Assembly: GCA_006218045.1 (NCBI GenBank)
Contig: VBWB01000032.1
Location: forward strand, 1-64,000
From: Stygiobacter sp.
GTDB lineage: Bacteria; Pseudomonadota; Alphaproteobacteria; Rhodospirillales; Magnetospirillaceae
Direction: 5' to 3'
Length of the DNA stretch: 64,000 nt
In this document: positions 20,717 to 30,283 of the stretch, one piece after another
Layout: each line of letters starts with the position of its first letter
How positions within the stretch are numbered: the stretch's first letter is position 1
The notes under the pieces: model-generated
What the model saw: the letters and a program-made list of their open reading frames with translations, nothing else
Databases searched by the model: none
Told to the model about the DNA's origin: nothing
Translations under genes and position numbers: made by a program

Positions 20717-21790
20717 CTAATCCAGCCCGACCAGGGAGCGGGCGAAGGAATTGGCGTCGAAGGGACGCAGGTCTTCCACCTTCTCGCCGACGCCGATGGC
20801 ATGCACCGGCAGGGCGAATTTTTCCGCCAAGGCCACCAGCACGCCGCCGCGCGCCGTACCGTCCAGCTTGGTCAGCACCAGACCGGTGACGTCGACCATG
20901 TCCTTGAACACCTCGACCTGGGAATGGGCGTTCTGGCCCACCGTCGCATCCAAGACCAGCAGCACGTCGTGGGGGGCGGTTTCGTCCTGCTTCTTGATGA
21001 CGCGCACCACCTTGCGCAGTTCCTCCATCAGATCGGCCTTGTTCTGCAAACGCCCGGCGGTATCGATGAACAACAGATCATCGCCGCGCTTGGCCGATTC
21101 GGCCATGGCGTCGAACACCAGACCGGCGGCATCGGCGCCGGTGTCGCGGGAGAAGACCGGGCACTGGGTGCGTTCGCCCCACACCTTCAACTGCTCGACG
21201 GCGGCGGCGCGGAAGGTGTCGCCGGCGGCCAGGGCCACCTGCTTGCCCTGATCCTTGAAATGCTTGGCCATCTTGCCGATGGTGGTGGTCTTGCCGGACC
21301 CGTTGACGCCGACCACCAGCACCACATGCGGGCGCGCCACATAGGCCGGGTGCAGCGGCTTGGCGACGGGCGCCAGGATCTGTGCCACTTCCTCGGCCAG
21401 CACCTGCTTGATTTCCTCGGCCCCCACATCCTGGCCGAAGCGGGTCTTGGCCAGCCGTTTGGTGACGCGCGTGGCGGTCCCCACCCCGAGATCGGTGGTG
21501 ATCAGCAGGTCTTCCAGGTCCTCCAGGGCCTCATCGTCCAGCTTGCGCTTGGTGAACAGATCGCCCAACCCCTGGGTCAGCTTGGACGATGATTTGGTCA
21601 GGCCGCCTTTCAGCCGCGACAGCCAGGATTGCGGCGCTTCGGCCAGGATTTCCGCCGGATGGGGATCATCGACGATGGCGGCCTCTTCCTCGGGTGCCTC
21701 GACGGGCGGCACCGCCACGGCATCGGCTTCCGCCACCGCCGCTTCCGATTTGCCGCCGAACAGCCGCCCGAACAATCCCTTGCCGCTCAT
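20717..21790 (-). CDS. ftsY: signal recognition particle receptor FtsY
   Basis: A 357-residue SRP-receptor GTPase that docks ribosome-nascent chains at the membrane. It has an acidic N-terminal A region (residues about 15-60), then the N domain, then the G domain with GVNGSGKTTT (G1), DTAGR (G3) and TKLDGTARGG (G4). It is the last gene of a dapF-mtaB-ftsY cluster seen in many alphaproteobacteria. Here a palindromic repeat separates it from mtaB. Confidence 0.97.
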   Translation of the reverse strand: MSGKGLFGRLFGGKSEAAVAEADAVAVPPVEAPEEEAAIVDDPHPAEILAEAPQSWLSRLKGGLTKSSSKLTQGLGDLFTKRKLDDEALEDLEDLLITTDLGVGTATRVTKRLAKTRFGQDVGAEEIKQVLAEEVAQILAPVAKPLHPAYVARPHVVLVVGVNGSGKTTTIGKMAKHFKDQGKQVALAAGDTFRAAAVEQLKVWGERTQCPVFSRDTGADAAGLVFDAMAESAKRGDDLLFIDTAGRLQNKADLMEELRKVVRVIKKQDETAPHDVLLVLDATVGQNAHSQVEVFKDMVDVTGLVLTKLDGTARGGVLVALAEKFALPVHAIGVGEKVEDLRPFDANSFARSLVGLD

Positions 21791-21874
21791 GCCCTGGTCC
21801 TTTTGTGGAAATCTCGTGTGAACGCCACCCGTTGTGGCACTGCGGAGAGTACCGGGTCAAGCCTGGGCATGCTG

Positions 21875-21967
21875 GAAAACCACAGAGACACAGAGGCACA
21901 GAGAGGGGGGGCTTGGTGGCGACATCTCCGCCTTTTGGCGAGCTCTCTCTGTGCCTCTGTGGTTTCC
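21875..21967. repeat. imperfect palindromic repeat, family A copy 2 (mtaB/ftsY gap)
   Basis: The left arm at 21876-21908 begins AAAACCACAGAGACACAG. The right arm at 21944-21967 reads CTCTCTGTGCCTCTGTGG followed by TTTCC. They are separated by about 35 bases, and the arms extend outward with GGAAA/TTTCC. The arms match those at 12.8 kb and 38.3-38.9 kb. The element ends three bases before the mtaB stop codon. Confidence 0.92.
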
Positions 21968-21969
21968 TA

Positions 21970-23220
21970 TTATTCCGGTTCGCCCACCAGCACCCCGCCG
22001 TCGCGACCGCTGATGCGGGCTTGCACCACACTGCCTTCGGGCGGCGCGCCCGTCACCCGCACCGGCAGATAATGGGCGCAAAAGCCCTGGCCGTCCTTTT
22101 CCACCAGCACGCCGGCACTCTTGCCCAGGCGCGAGTCCAAAAACGCGTCCATGGCCGTCTGGCCCTTGGCCCGCAGCCGCGCCGCGCGGTCCTTGACCTC
22201 GGCGCCCGGGACTTTCGGCATGCGTGCCGCCGGGGTGCCGGGGCGCGAACTGTAGGGGAAGACGTGCAAATGGGTCAGCACAGCCTCGTCCACCAGATCG
22301 AGCGAACGGCGGAACATCTCTTCGTCCTCGGTGGGGAAACCGGCGATGATGTCGGCGCCCAGGGCGATGTCGGGGCGCAGATCGCGCAATTTTGCCGCCA
22401 GGGTGATGACGTCGGCGCGCAGATGGCGACGCTTCATGCGCTTCAACACCATGTCGTCGCCGGCCTGGGCCGACAGGTGGAAATGCGGCATCAGCCTAGG
22501 CTCTTCCGCCACCAGCCGCAGCAGATCGTCGTCCACCTCCACCGGATCCAGCGACGACAGCCGCAGGCGCGGCAATTCCGGCACGCTTGCCAGCAGCCGC
22601 CGGGCCATTTGCCCCAGGCTGGGGCTGCCGGGCAGATCGCCGCCATAGGCGGTGATGTCGACGCCGGTGAACACCACCTCGGCGAAGCCTTGCGCCACCA
22701 ACCCGCGCACCTGATCGACGATACGGCCCATGGGCACCGAGCGATTGTTGCCGCGACCAAAGGGGATGATGCAGAAGGTGCAGCGATGGTCGCAGCCGGT
22801 CTGCACCTCGACGAAGGCCCGTGCCCGTCCCTCGAAGCCGGAGACCAGATGCAAGGCGGTTTCGCGCACCGTCATGATGTCGGTGACGACGATGCGCTCC
22901 TCGGGCGGATGGGTGAAGATGTCGGGGTGCAGCTTTTCCGCATTGCCCAAAACCTGATCCACCTCGGCCATGGCCGCGAACTTGTCAGGGCTCACCTGGG
23001 CGGCGCAGCCGGTGACGACGATGCGGGCATCGGGGTGATCGCGCCGAAGCTTGCGGATGGTCTGGCGCGCCTGCCGCTCGGCCTCGGCGGTGACCGCGCA
23101 GGTGTTGACGATCACCGTCTCGACACCGTCTTCCACCGCCTTGGCATGTTCGCGCATCACCTCGGATTCATAGGCATTGAGACGGCAGCCGAAGGTGATG
23201 ACCTTGGGTGGCGCGGTCAT
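21970..23220 (-). CDS. mtaB: tRNA threonylcarbamoyladenosine methylthiotransferase (MtaB-like radical SAM)
   Basis: A 416-residue radical-SAM enzyme expected to methylthiolate t6A at position 37 of ANN-decoding tRNAs. The N-terminal UPF0004 domain starts VITFGCRLNAYESE. The radical-SAM cluster is GCDHRCTFCIIPFGRG, with the CxxxCxxC cysteines. GCRLN rather than the MiaB-type start favours the MtaB branch. The ATG at 23220 overlaps the dapF stop (ATGA). The long upstream extension of the frame is antisense-like and rejected. Confidence 0.9.
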   Translation of the reverse strand: MTAPPKVITFGCRLNAYESEVMREHAKAVEDGVETVIVNTCAVTAEAERQARQTIRKLRRDHPDARIVVTGCAAQVSPDKFAAMAEVDQVLGNAEKLHPDIFTHPPEERIVVTDIMTVRETALHLVSGFEGRARAFVEVQTGCDHRCTFCIIPFGRGNNRSVPMGRIVDQVRGLVAQGFAEVVFTGVDITAYGGDLPGSPSLGQMARRLLASVPELPRLRLSSLDPVEVDDDLLRLVAEEPRLMPHFHLSAQAGDDMVLKRMKRRHLRADVITLAAKLRDLRPDIALGADIIAGFPTEDEEMFRRSLDLVDEAVLTHLHVFPYSSRPGTPAARMPKVPGAEVKDRAARLRAKGQTAMDAFLDSRLGKSAGVLVEKDGQGFCAHYLPVRVTGAPPEGSVVQARISGRDGGVLVGEPE

Positions 23221-24059
23221 GACAGCAAGCTGGAATGCAGCCGCCCTTCCGCCACCAGCGCCACCGGCCCGGTCATCATCACATGGTCGTCGGGCAGCCA
23301 TTCGATGGTCAGCACGCCGCCATCCAGCACCACGTCGGCCTTGCGCCCGGTCAGGCCGCGACGGGCGGCGGCGACCACGGTGGCGCAGGCGCCGGTACCG
23401 CAGGCGCTGGTGATGCCGGTGCCGCGTTCCCATACCCGCATACGGATGCGATCCGGGGCCAGCACCTGGGCGGCTTCGATATTGGCCCGCTCGGGGAACA
23501 GATCATGGTGTTCAAGCCCCGGCCCGAGAGCGGCCAGATCGATACCGGCGACATCGTCGACGAAGAACACCGCGTGCGGGTTACCCATGCTGATTCCGAC
23601 CGGATCGGTCAGCGCGCCGCTGCCGATGCCCAGATGCAAGGTATCGACCGCCTTGGCCAGCGGGATTTCCCGCCAGTCCAGCCGCGCCGGCCCCATGTCG
23701 ACGGCGACCAGCCTGTCGCCGCGCCGTTCGGCATCGAGCAGACCGGCTTTGGTTTCGATGACCGCATGATCGCTGCCGGATTGTTGCATCAGCAGCCAAG
23801 CGACGCAGCGTGTGGCGTTGCCGCAGGCCGAGGTGGCCGAGCCGTCGGCGTTCCACAGGCTCATCCAGGCGTCGGACAGGCCGGACCGCGCCGGCTCGAT
23901 CACCACCACCTGATCGCAACCCAAGCCGGTATGGCGATCGGCGATGGCGCGGGCCATGGCCGGCGTGAGGGCAAAGCCGGATTGGCGCACGTCGAGGACA
24001 ACGAAATCGTTGCCCAAGCCATGCATCTTCAGGAAGGGGTGGCCGATGGTATCAGTCAT
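23217..24059 (-). CDS. dapF: diaminopimelate epimerase
   Basis: A 280-residue enzyme that interconverts LL- and meso-diaminopimelate for lysine and peptidoglycan synthesis. The two catalytic cysteines sit in SACGNATRC and SACGTGACAT, and KMHGLGNDFVV marks the N-terminus. I place the start at the ATG at 24059 (MTDTIGHPF), because the frame upstream to 24551 runs over the chemoreceptor gene on the same strand and is not conserved. It overlaps mtaB by four bases. Confidence 0.96.
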   Translation of the reverse strand: MTDTIGHPFLKMHGLGNDFVVLDVRQSGFALTPAMARAIADRHTGLGCDQVVVIEPARSGLSDAWMSLWNADGSATSACGNATRCVAWLLMQQSGSDHAVIETKAGLLDAERRGDRLVAVDMGPARLDWREIPLAKAVDTLHLGIGSGALTDPVGISMGNPHAVFFVDDVAGIDLAALGPGLEHHDLFPERANIEAAQVLAPDRIRMRVWERGTGITSACGTGACATVVAAARRGLTGRKADVVLDGGVLTIEWLPDDHVMMTGPVALVAEGRLHSSLLS

Positions 24060-24105
24060 AGCCCGGTTATATGGGGGTGGGCGCGGACAAGTCCAGCCCC
24101 ACCGA

Positions 24106-26601
24106 TCACGACCGCACTTCGGCCAGGAACTTGCGCACCTCGCTGCGCAGTAATTCGGTGTGGCCGCCCAGGGTCTCGGCGGCGCCGGAAACCACCCGCG
24201 CCGCCTGTTCCGCCCGCTGGGTGGCGTGCAGAACCTCGCCGATATTGGCGCTGACCTGATCGGTGGACAGCGAGGTTTCCTGGACGTTGCGGCTGATTTC
24301 GGCGGTGGCCGCCTCTTGTTGTTCCACCGCCGCCGCCACCGCCGCCGAGATTTCGTTGATGCCGGCGATGCGGTCGGTGATGGCACGGATGGCGTCGACG
24401 GACGAGCGGGTGGCCGATTGGATGGCGTTGACCTGATCGATGATGTCCTCGGTCGCCTTGGCGGTCTGGTTGGCCAGGTTCTTGACCTCACCCGCGACCA
24501 CGGCGAAGCCTTTGCCGGCGTCACCGGCCCGCGCCGCCTCGATGGTGGCATTCAAGGCCAACAGATTGGTCTGGCTGGCGATGGTCTGGATCAACTGCAC
24601 CACCTCGCCGATGCGTTCGGCCGAGCTGCGCAGGCCGTCCACCTGGCTGTTGGTGGCCTTGGCCTGGTCCACCGCGTCACGGGTGGCGGTGGCCTGGGTC
24701 TGGACCTGGCGGGCGATCTCGCGGATGGAAGCGGCCAGTTCCTCGGTGGCGGCGGCGGTGGATTGCACCCGCTGCGAGGTATCGTTGGCGGCATGCGACA
24801 CATCGTCGCTGCGCGCGGTGGTCTCCGACGCCACCTCGGTCATGGTGCCGGCGGAGATCATCAGCGACTGAGCGCTTTCCCCCACCTCTTCCACGAACTT
24901 GGCCATGCGCTGGTCGAATTCGGTCACCGCACGTTCCTTGCGCAGCATGACTTCGATGCGGGACTGGTTGTCCACATTGGTGGTGGCGCTCATCAATTCC
25001 GCCGCGATCAATTTTTCCTTGAAAAACTGGATGGCGCGGGCCAGTTCGCCCAGTTCGTCGCGCAATTGCTGACCGGGCACTTCCACCGTGCGGTCACCTT
25101 CGGCCAGACGGGCGGTGGCCTTGCGCGCCGCCAGCAAGGGCGGCACCAGACCGGCGACGATCAGCATGCTGGTCAGACCGCAGACGCTGACCAGGGCCAG
25201 CAGCAGGATGCCTTGGGTCCAGGCCGAGGCGGTCAGCCGGGTCAACACGCCGCCGGCATGATCCATCAGCACGGCGGCGGCGGCATCCTCCACCATTTTC
25301 ATCTGGTCGATACGCCTGGTGGTCAGCTTGAACCAATCGGGGGCCTTGATGTCGTTCAAGCTGCCGGTGAACGGGCTTTCGATGGCGATGGTGCGCCATT
25401 CGGCCACCCTTTTTTCCGACTCGTCGGCCTGGGCCTGATCGAGGGCGGCGATGGCCGGACTGCCGGCGGTGGTGCGGAAGACGTGGAGGAAGGCCTTTTG
25501 CTCGGCCCCCAATTCGTTGAGGCGGCGATGCAATTGCGGCGTGAACGTGCCGGCGGCGAAACCGGCGGAGCCGGTGGCCCGTTCCAGACCGGCGCGTTCC
25601 TTGGCGTTCAGGATGGCGGCATAGGCGGTGATATTGGCCGACATCAAGGCGTCGTTGGCCAACAGGCCGATGGCTTCCACCACCGCCAACTGATCGGCGA
25701 TGGCACCGGTGTAATAGCCCAGCACCTGCGGCACCGGCAGGGTCTGGCCATCGGTACCCTTGCGGATTTCCGCCAGCTTTTCCATGTCGGCCACCGCCTT
25801 TTTCAGCCGCTCGGCCTGGGCGCCGCCCATGCTGGCCAACATGGGCACCGATTCCTGGCGGAAGACGGCCAGACGGCCATCGGTGAGCTGACGCTGCGCC
25901 GCCAGTTCCGGGCCGAACTGGGTGCCCTTGCTGCCCAGGAACAGCGCCGACGAGCCGCGTTCCTTCTGCAATTCATGGATCAAGGCGCTGCTGACCGTAC
26001 TGAACCGGGTCAGCGTGATGATCGCCCTTTGCTGACCCACCTTTTCCACCGCTTCAGCCAGATTGACCAGCACCAGACCGGCGATCACCACCAGGGGCGC
26101 CCAGGCGACCAGCAGGATACGGGTCTTGAGCGCCAGGAAATCGGTCCGCGCCGCCAGTCGCGCCCACAGGGACGGACGAGAGCCGATGCCCAAGTCGGCG
26201 ACGCCCTTTTCGCGGAAGAAGTCGCGCAACTTCAGATCGTTGCCGACGACGTGATTGATGAACCAGGCCTTGAGGAAATCCAGCACCGCCAGGGCGGCCT
26301 TGGCATCGTCCTCGGCGGCCAGGGCTTCCAACTCGCGTAGGCGGGACAAGGTGTGGTTATGCTGCTGGGCGTGGTCGGCGGCCTCGGGATAACCGCTGCT
26401 GTGCAGCAAGGCTTCCTCGCGGGCGAAATGCTCGCCCACATGCCGGCGCAAACGGACCAGCACCGGGCCAACCGCCTGAGGGCCGCGCTGTTCGTCGATG
26501 GCCTGACTGAACTCGTTGATCAGATCGACCAGGACGCGGTGATCCCGATCCAAAGCGGAGACGCCGACGCTGAGCTCGTCACTCCAGGTCAACAAGGCCA
26601 T
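24106..26601 (-). CDS. methyl-accepting chemotaxis protein with bacteriohemerythrin and NIT domains
   Basis: An 831-residue chemoreceptor. Residues 1-135 form a bacteriohemerythrin domain: [32 protein letters not shown] and FINHVVGND supply the His/Glu di-iron ligands, suggesting O2 or redox sensing in the cytoplasm. A transmembrane helix follows near 165-185. A periplasmic NIT-like region follows ([18 protein letters not shown]), a domain type linked to nitrate/nitrite sensing. A second helix, HAMP and the MCP hairpin ([16 protein letters not shown]) complete it. GGAGG lies six bases before the ATG at 26601, and directly abuts the ATG at 26607, so the former is preferred. Confidence 0.92.
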   Translation of the reverse strand: MALLTWSDELSVGVSALDRDHRVLVDLINEFSQAIDEQRGPQAVGPVLVRLRRHVGEHFAREEALLHSSGYPEAADHAQQHNHTLSRLRELEALAAEDDAKAALAVLDFLKAWFINHVVGNDLKLRDFFREKGVADLGIGSRPSLWARLAARTDFLALKTRILLVAWAPLVVIAGLVLVNLAEAVEKVGQQRAIITLTRFSTVSSALIHELQKERGSSALFLGSKGTQFGPELAAQRQLTDGRLAVFRQESVPMLASMGGAQAERLKKAVADMEKLAEIRKGTDGQTLPVPQVLGYYTGAIADQLAVVEAIGLLANDALMSANITAYAAILNAKERAGLERATGSAGFAAGTFTPQLHRRLNELGAEQKAFLHVFRTTAGSPAIAALDQAQADESEKRVAEWRTIAIESPFTGSLNDIKAPDWFKLTTRRIDQMKMVEDAAAAVLMDHAGGVLTRLTASAWTQGILLLALVSVCGLTSMLIVAGLVPPLLAARKATARLAEGDRTVEVPGQQLRDELGELARAIQFFKEKLIAAELMSATTNVDNQSRIEVMLRKERAVTEFDQRMAKFVEEVGESAQSLMISAGTMTEVASETTARSDDVSHAANDTSQRVQSTAAATEELAASIREIARQVQTQATATRDAVDQAKATNSQVDGLRSSAERIGEVVQLIQTIASQTNLLALNATIEAARAGDAGKGFAVVAGEVKNLANQTAKATEDIIDQVNAIQSATRSSVDAIRAITDRIAGINEISAAVAAAVEQQEAATAEISRNVQETSLSTDQVSANIGEVLHATQRAEQAARVVSGAAETLGGHTELLRSEVRKFLAEVRS

Positions 26602-26713
26602 TTTCATCCTCCAGGCAGACACAACCGGCGCAATGCGGGCCGGGGGCACGGTGATTACCTGAAGTTAGCAGAAAAAAACAGGTCCATAGGATGCACTTTA
26701 GGACTAATACGAA

Positions 26714-27352
26714 CTAGAACAGAGCGTATTGTCCGCGCCCTTTGCCGGAAACGGCAGCTTTTCTGCCCTTGTTCCGCTCCGTCGGCAGATTGGCCACCGC
26801 CACGGCGTTTGCCGCTGGTGCCAAGGCCTGGGCCTCGGCCAAATCCAGCCTGAGCGCGTGGTTGGCATGGCTGAGACGGCGATTTTCCGCCTCCAGCCGC
26901 AGACGCCGGCTTTCCGCCTCGGACAGACGCAGGCCCAAGGCGCCGGCCTCGGCCAAAGCATGGCGGAACTGTTCCTGCAAGGTCGCCTCGTGCGCCAGCG
27001 CTCGCAGCATCTCGGCCCGCAGGCCATCCAGTTCGGCCCGCAGGCGGATCAGCTCGGCGGCATCGCGGGCGGCATCCTGGAAAGAGGGCGCCACGGCGGC
27101 GGCGGTGGCCGGGCGCCCTTGCCGCAGGCGCTCGTTTTCGCTGCGCAACTGGCGGACCTCGTTGCGCAGGTCGAAGACCGCGTCCTCCAGCGCCTCGGCG
27201 GCCTCGCCGCCGGCCAGACGCTTGGCCAGACCGACGAAATCGGTGCCGTGGCTGTCCAGCAGACGCCGCGCGGTGCGCAAGGCATGCAGCGCCTCGGTTT
27301 CATTGTCCGAAGCGGCCATGGCCAGCACCTTGGCCAGCTTTTGCGCGTCCAT
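26714..27352 (-). CDS. coiled-coil protein of unknown function
   Basis: A 212-residue soluble protein. Residues 1-45 (MDAQKLAKVLAMAASDNETE...ARRLLDSHGTDF) form a short helical unit resembling the N-terminus of DUF2786-type proteins. Residues about 55-165 are heptad-rich and dominated by L, R, E and A, with a predicted coiled coil. The tail is short and basic (NKGRKAAVSGKGRG). I recognise no enzyme motif. It stands upstream of the chemoreceptor gene on the same strand with a 112-base gap. Confidence 0.65.
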   Translation of the reverse strand: MDAQKLAKVLAMAASDNETEALHALRTARRLLDSHGTDFVGLAKRLAGGEAAEALEDAVFDLRNEVRQLRSENERLRQGRPATAAAVAPSFQDAARDAAELIRLRAELDGLRAEMLRALAHEATLQEQFRHALAEAGALGLRLSEAESRRLRLEAENRRLSHANHALRLDLAEAQALAPAANAVAVANLPTERNKGRKAAVSGKGRGQYALF

Positions 27353-27426
27353 GGGCGATATCTCGTGGGTTCGGGGTCGACCTAACCGCCAGATACTGAT
27401 TCGGCCCCGTGGTTAAATCAATGGCT

Positions 27427-27807
27427 TTATGCACCGTAGGTACATATCTCGATCAGATTGTGGTCGGGATCGCGAACATAGACCGACATGATCGGCCCCA
27501 CCGCCCCGGTCCGCGCCACCGGGCCTTCGACGATGGCCACCCCCTTGTCCCGCAATCGTGCCTGCACCGCGTCCGGACCGAGGGCGGCGACGAAGCACAG
27601 ATCGGCCGAGCCGGGGGTGGGGTGCCGGGCCTTGGGCTCGAATTCACGGCCCTTTTGGTGCAGGTTGATCTTTTGCGCGCCGAAGACCAGGGCATGGCGA
27701 TTGCCGGCGAAGGTCACCGGCCGCATGCCCAGGACATCGCCGTAAAACGCCAATGTGGCCTGGATGTCGGCCACCGTCAGCACCAGATGATCCAATGACG
27801 CGATCAT
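27427..27807 (-). CDS. VOC-superfamily (glyoxalase/dioxygenase-like) protein
   Basis: A 126-residue single-module VOC protein. It starts SLDHLVLTVADIQATLAFYG, where the His is the first metal ligand, and ends VYVRDPDHNLIEICTYG, where the Glu is the last ligand. INLHQKGREFEPKA and the DLCF strand match the small glyoxalase-like group annotated near virulence protein YkcA. The substrate is unknown. It is divergent from the PanD-like gene, with a 54-base gap. Confidence 0.82.
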   Translation of the reverse strand: MIASLDHLVLTVADIQATLAFYGDVLGMRPVTFAGNRHALVFGAQKINLHQKGREFEPKARHPTPGSADLCFVAALGPDAVQARLRDKGVAIVEGPVARTGAVGPIMSVYVRDPDHNLIEICTYGA

Positions 27808-27861
27808 GCCTGATTTCCTTCCCTAGTAAGATTCCATTGCCATGCCCGGCACTTCTAGTCT

Positions 27862-28446
27862 ATGTCCGCGACAAATCCGTCGCCCCAACCTCCGGTGCTT
27901 CCCATGATGAAGGTCATCCGCGCCAAGTTCCATGGCATCCGCGTCACCAGCGCCGATCTGAACTATCACGGTTCGATCACGCTCGATCCCGAGCAATGCG
28001 CCCTCGCCGGTATCTACCCCATGGAATTCGTGGAAATATGGAACAAGAGTTCCGGCGCCCGCATTTCCACCTATGTCATCTTCGGCCAGCCCGGATCGCG
28101 CTGCTGCATCCTGAACGGCGCCGCCGCCCGTACCTGCCAGACCGGCGACGAGGTGATCATCGCCGCCGCCGATTACATCAGGGGGCCGGAAGAGCTTTAT
28201 ACCCTGAAGCCGCGCATCCTGACCTTCCTGCCCGACAACCATGTCGACCAAGTGCTTTATTACGACGTCTTCCAAAGCGAAAAGCGCCCCTATGATTTCC
28301 GCATCATGGACGCCGACAAGCATACGGTGGACAGCTGCCACACTTGGCCCAATGTCGACGTCAACGCCATCCGCGCCGATCTCAAGGCCAAGGATTGGGC
28401 CGAGGCCGACATCGACGCCTTCGTCGCCTCGCATTTCTCGCTGTAA
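27862..28446 (+). CDS. aspartate 1-decarboxylase (PanD) family protein with C-terminal extension
   Basis: A 194-residue homologue of the pyruvoyl enzyme that makes beta-alanine. The self-cleavage region is [16 protein letters not shown], with the Gly-Ser pair intact. Matching segments follow: [19 protein letters not shown] and [19 protein letters not shown]. Standard PanD is about 126 residues. This one has about 14 extra N-terminal residues (ATGs at 27904 and 27907 are alternatives) and about 60 extra C-terminal residues rich in acidic and aromatic side chains. queC starts four bases after its stop. Whether it still decarboxylates aspartate is uncertain. Confidence 0.75.
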   Translation: MSATNPSPQPPVLPMMKVIRAKFHGIRVTSADLNYHGSITLDPEQCALAGIYPMEFVEIWNKSSGARISTYVIFGQPGSRCCILNGAAARTCQTGDEVIIAAADYIRGPEELYTLKPRILTFLPDNHVDQVLYYDVFQSEKRPYDFRIMDADKHTVDSCHTWPNVDVNAIRADLKAKDWAEADIDAFVASHFSL

Positions 28447-28450
28447 GACC

Positions 28451-29143
28451 ATGACGAAAAAGGCGGTCATCCTGTTGTCGGGCGGATTGGATTCCGCCAC
28501 CGTGCTGGCCCTGGCGACGGAACGGGGCTTCGACTGCGCCGCCTTGTCGTTCCGCTATGGCCAGCGCCATCAGGTGGAACTGGACTGCGCCGCCAAGGTG
28601 GCGGCGGCGGGAGGCGTCACCGACCACCGCATCGCCGACATCGATCTGCGGCTTTTCGGCGGCTCGGCCCTGACCGCCGACATCGCCGTGCCCAAGGACC
28701 GGCTCGAGGCCGAGATGGATGCGGAAATCCCCATCACCTATGTGCCGGCACGCAACACCATCATGCTGTCCTTCGCCTTGGCCTTCGCCGAGGTGCTGGG
28801 CGCCGCCGACATTTTCGTCGGCGTCAACGCCGTGGATTATTCCGGCTATCCCGATTGCCGGCCCGAATACATCAAGGCCTTCGAGACCATGGCCAACTTG
28901 GCCACCAAGGCCGGGGTGGAAGGTCATCGCCTGACGATCCACGCCCCCTTGATCTCGCTGACCAAGGCCCGGATCATCGCCGAAGGTCTGCGCCTGGGGG
29001 TGGATTATGGCCTGACCTCCAGTTGTTACGACCCCGACGCCCATGGCCATGCCTGTGGGCGCTGCGACGCCTGCCGGCTGCGGCTGAAGGGTTTCACCGA
29101 TGCCGGCCTGTCCGATCCGGCCCCATACGCCGGCGGGGTTTGA
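28451..29143 (+). CDS. queC: 7-cyano-7-deazaguanine synthase
   Basis: A 230-residue ATP-dependent enzyme of queuosine synthesis that converts 7-carboxy-7-deazaguanine to preQ0. The PP-loop is [13 protein letters not shown], followed by SFRYGQRH. The zinc site is formed by a Cys in SSCYDP and the cluster [13 protein letters not shown] at 28451 starts [12 protein letters not shown], four bases after the preceding stop. The downstream hydrolase gene has its own ribosome site, so cotranscription is possible. No other que gene is in the window. Confidence 0.95.
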   Translation: MTKKAVILLSGGLDSATVLALATERGFDCAALSFRYGQRHQVELDCAAKVAAAGGVTDHRIADIDLRLFGGSALTADIAVPKDRLEAEMDAEIPITYVPARNTIMLSFALAFAEVLGAADIFVGVNAVDYSGYPDCRPEYIKAFETMANLATKAGVEGHRLTIHAPLISLTKARIIAEGLRLGVDYGLTSSCYDPDAHGHACGRCDACRLRLKGFTDAGLSDPAPYAGGV

Positions 29144-29195
29144 CTTGGCGTGAGGCGGCGACCATCATGATTCCCTGACCACTTGGGGAGTTGTC

Positions 29196-30215
29196 ATGCT
29201 GCGCGTCCTGATCTTGTTGTCGGCCCTGTTGGCCGGAGGGCCCGCCTGGGCGCAAAAGCTGCTGCCGCCTTCGGCCATCGTCACCGAAAACCTGCAATTC
29301 GACGCCCGCGATGACGATTTGCGCCTGCATCTGCGCAACAAGCACCCCGATGATTATTACAGCCCCAAGCCGGAAACCACCGTGTTGTTCCTGCACGGGG
29401 CGACCTTTCCCGGCATCGCCACCTTCGACCACGCCATCGACGGCCAAAGCTGGCTGGACTATCTGGCGCGGCGCGGCTACGACGTCTATGCCCTGGATAT
29501 CCGCGGCTACGGCGCCTCGACCAAGCCGGCGGAAATGTCCCAGCCGCCCGAGGGCAAGGCGCCGTTGGTGGACAGCGTCGCCGCCTTGCGCGACGTGTCG
29601 AAGACGGTGGAATACATCCTGTCGCGCCGCAATCTGGACAAGCTGACCATCGTCGGCTGGTCATGGGGCGCCACCCTGGCCGGCAGCTATGCCGCCAACG
29701 CCTCCAACAAGATCCACAAGCTGGTGCTGTATTCGCCGCCGTGGATCTCGGACGAACCCGCGGGTGCCGATGCCGTCAAGGAACTGGGCGCTTGGCGCGG
29801 CGTGCCGTTGTTCCTGGTCAGTGAACGCTGGGGGCACAATCTGCCCGACAAGGAACGCAAGGAGCTGATCACCCCCGAGGCCAAGCGCGGCTGGATGAAC
29901 GCCCTGGCCGAAACCGCCGGTGGCGAGCAATTGCTGAAGGTACCCAACGGCGCCGTTGCCGACGCGTTGAAGACCTGGGGCGCCAACACCCCCGCCTGGC
30001 ACCCCGAGCGCATCTCCGCCCCCACCATGGTGGTGCAGGGCGAATGGGATGCCGACACGCCGCCGGCCATGGGCCTGTCGGTATTCGCCCACCTGACCGG
30101 CACGTCGAGCCGGCGCTATGTGCTGATCGGCGAAGGCACCCATCTGCTGCTGCTGGAAAAGAACCGCCGTCAATTGTTCCAGACCGTGCACGGCTTCCTC
30201 GAGGAACAGCGCTGA
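29196..30215 (+). CDS. secreted alpha/beta hydrolase
   Basis: A 339-residue predicted periplasmic hydrolase with a signal peptide ending GPAWA near residue 18. The nucleophile elbow is VGWSWGA, with the serine near residue 155. VLFLHGATFPG supplies the oxyanion region, and GEWDADTP and GEGTHLLLLE probably carry the acid and His of the triad. TTGGGGAG lies five bases before the ATG. The substrate cannot be deduced. Confidence 0.82.
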   Translation: MLRVLILLSALLAGGPAWAQKLLPPSAIVTENLQFDARDDDLRLHLRNKHPDDYYSPKPETTVLFLHGATFPGIATFDHAIDGQSWLDYLARRGYDVYALDIRGYGASTKPAEMSQPPEGKAPLVDSVAALRDVSKTVEYILSRRNLDKLTIVGWSWGATLAGSYAANASNKIHKLVLYSPPWISDEPAGADAVKELGAWRGVPLFLVSERWGHNLPDKERKELITPEAKRGWMNALAETAGGEQLLKVPNGAVADALKTWGANTPAWHPERISAPTMVVQGEWDADTPPAMGLSVFAHLTGTSSRRYVLIGEGTHLLLLEKNRRQLFQTVHGFLEEQR

Positions 30216-30283
30216 GCCGTCGCGCCCCCCTTGCCGGCAGCCCGGGGGGCGGCTAAAGTGGCGGCGGGACAGGTGAAAGGGAT

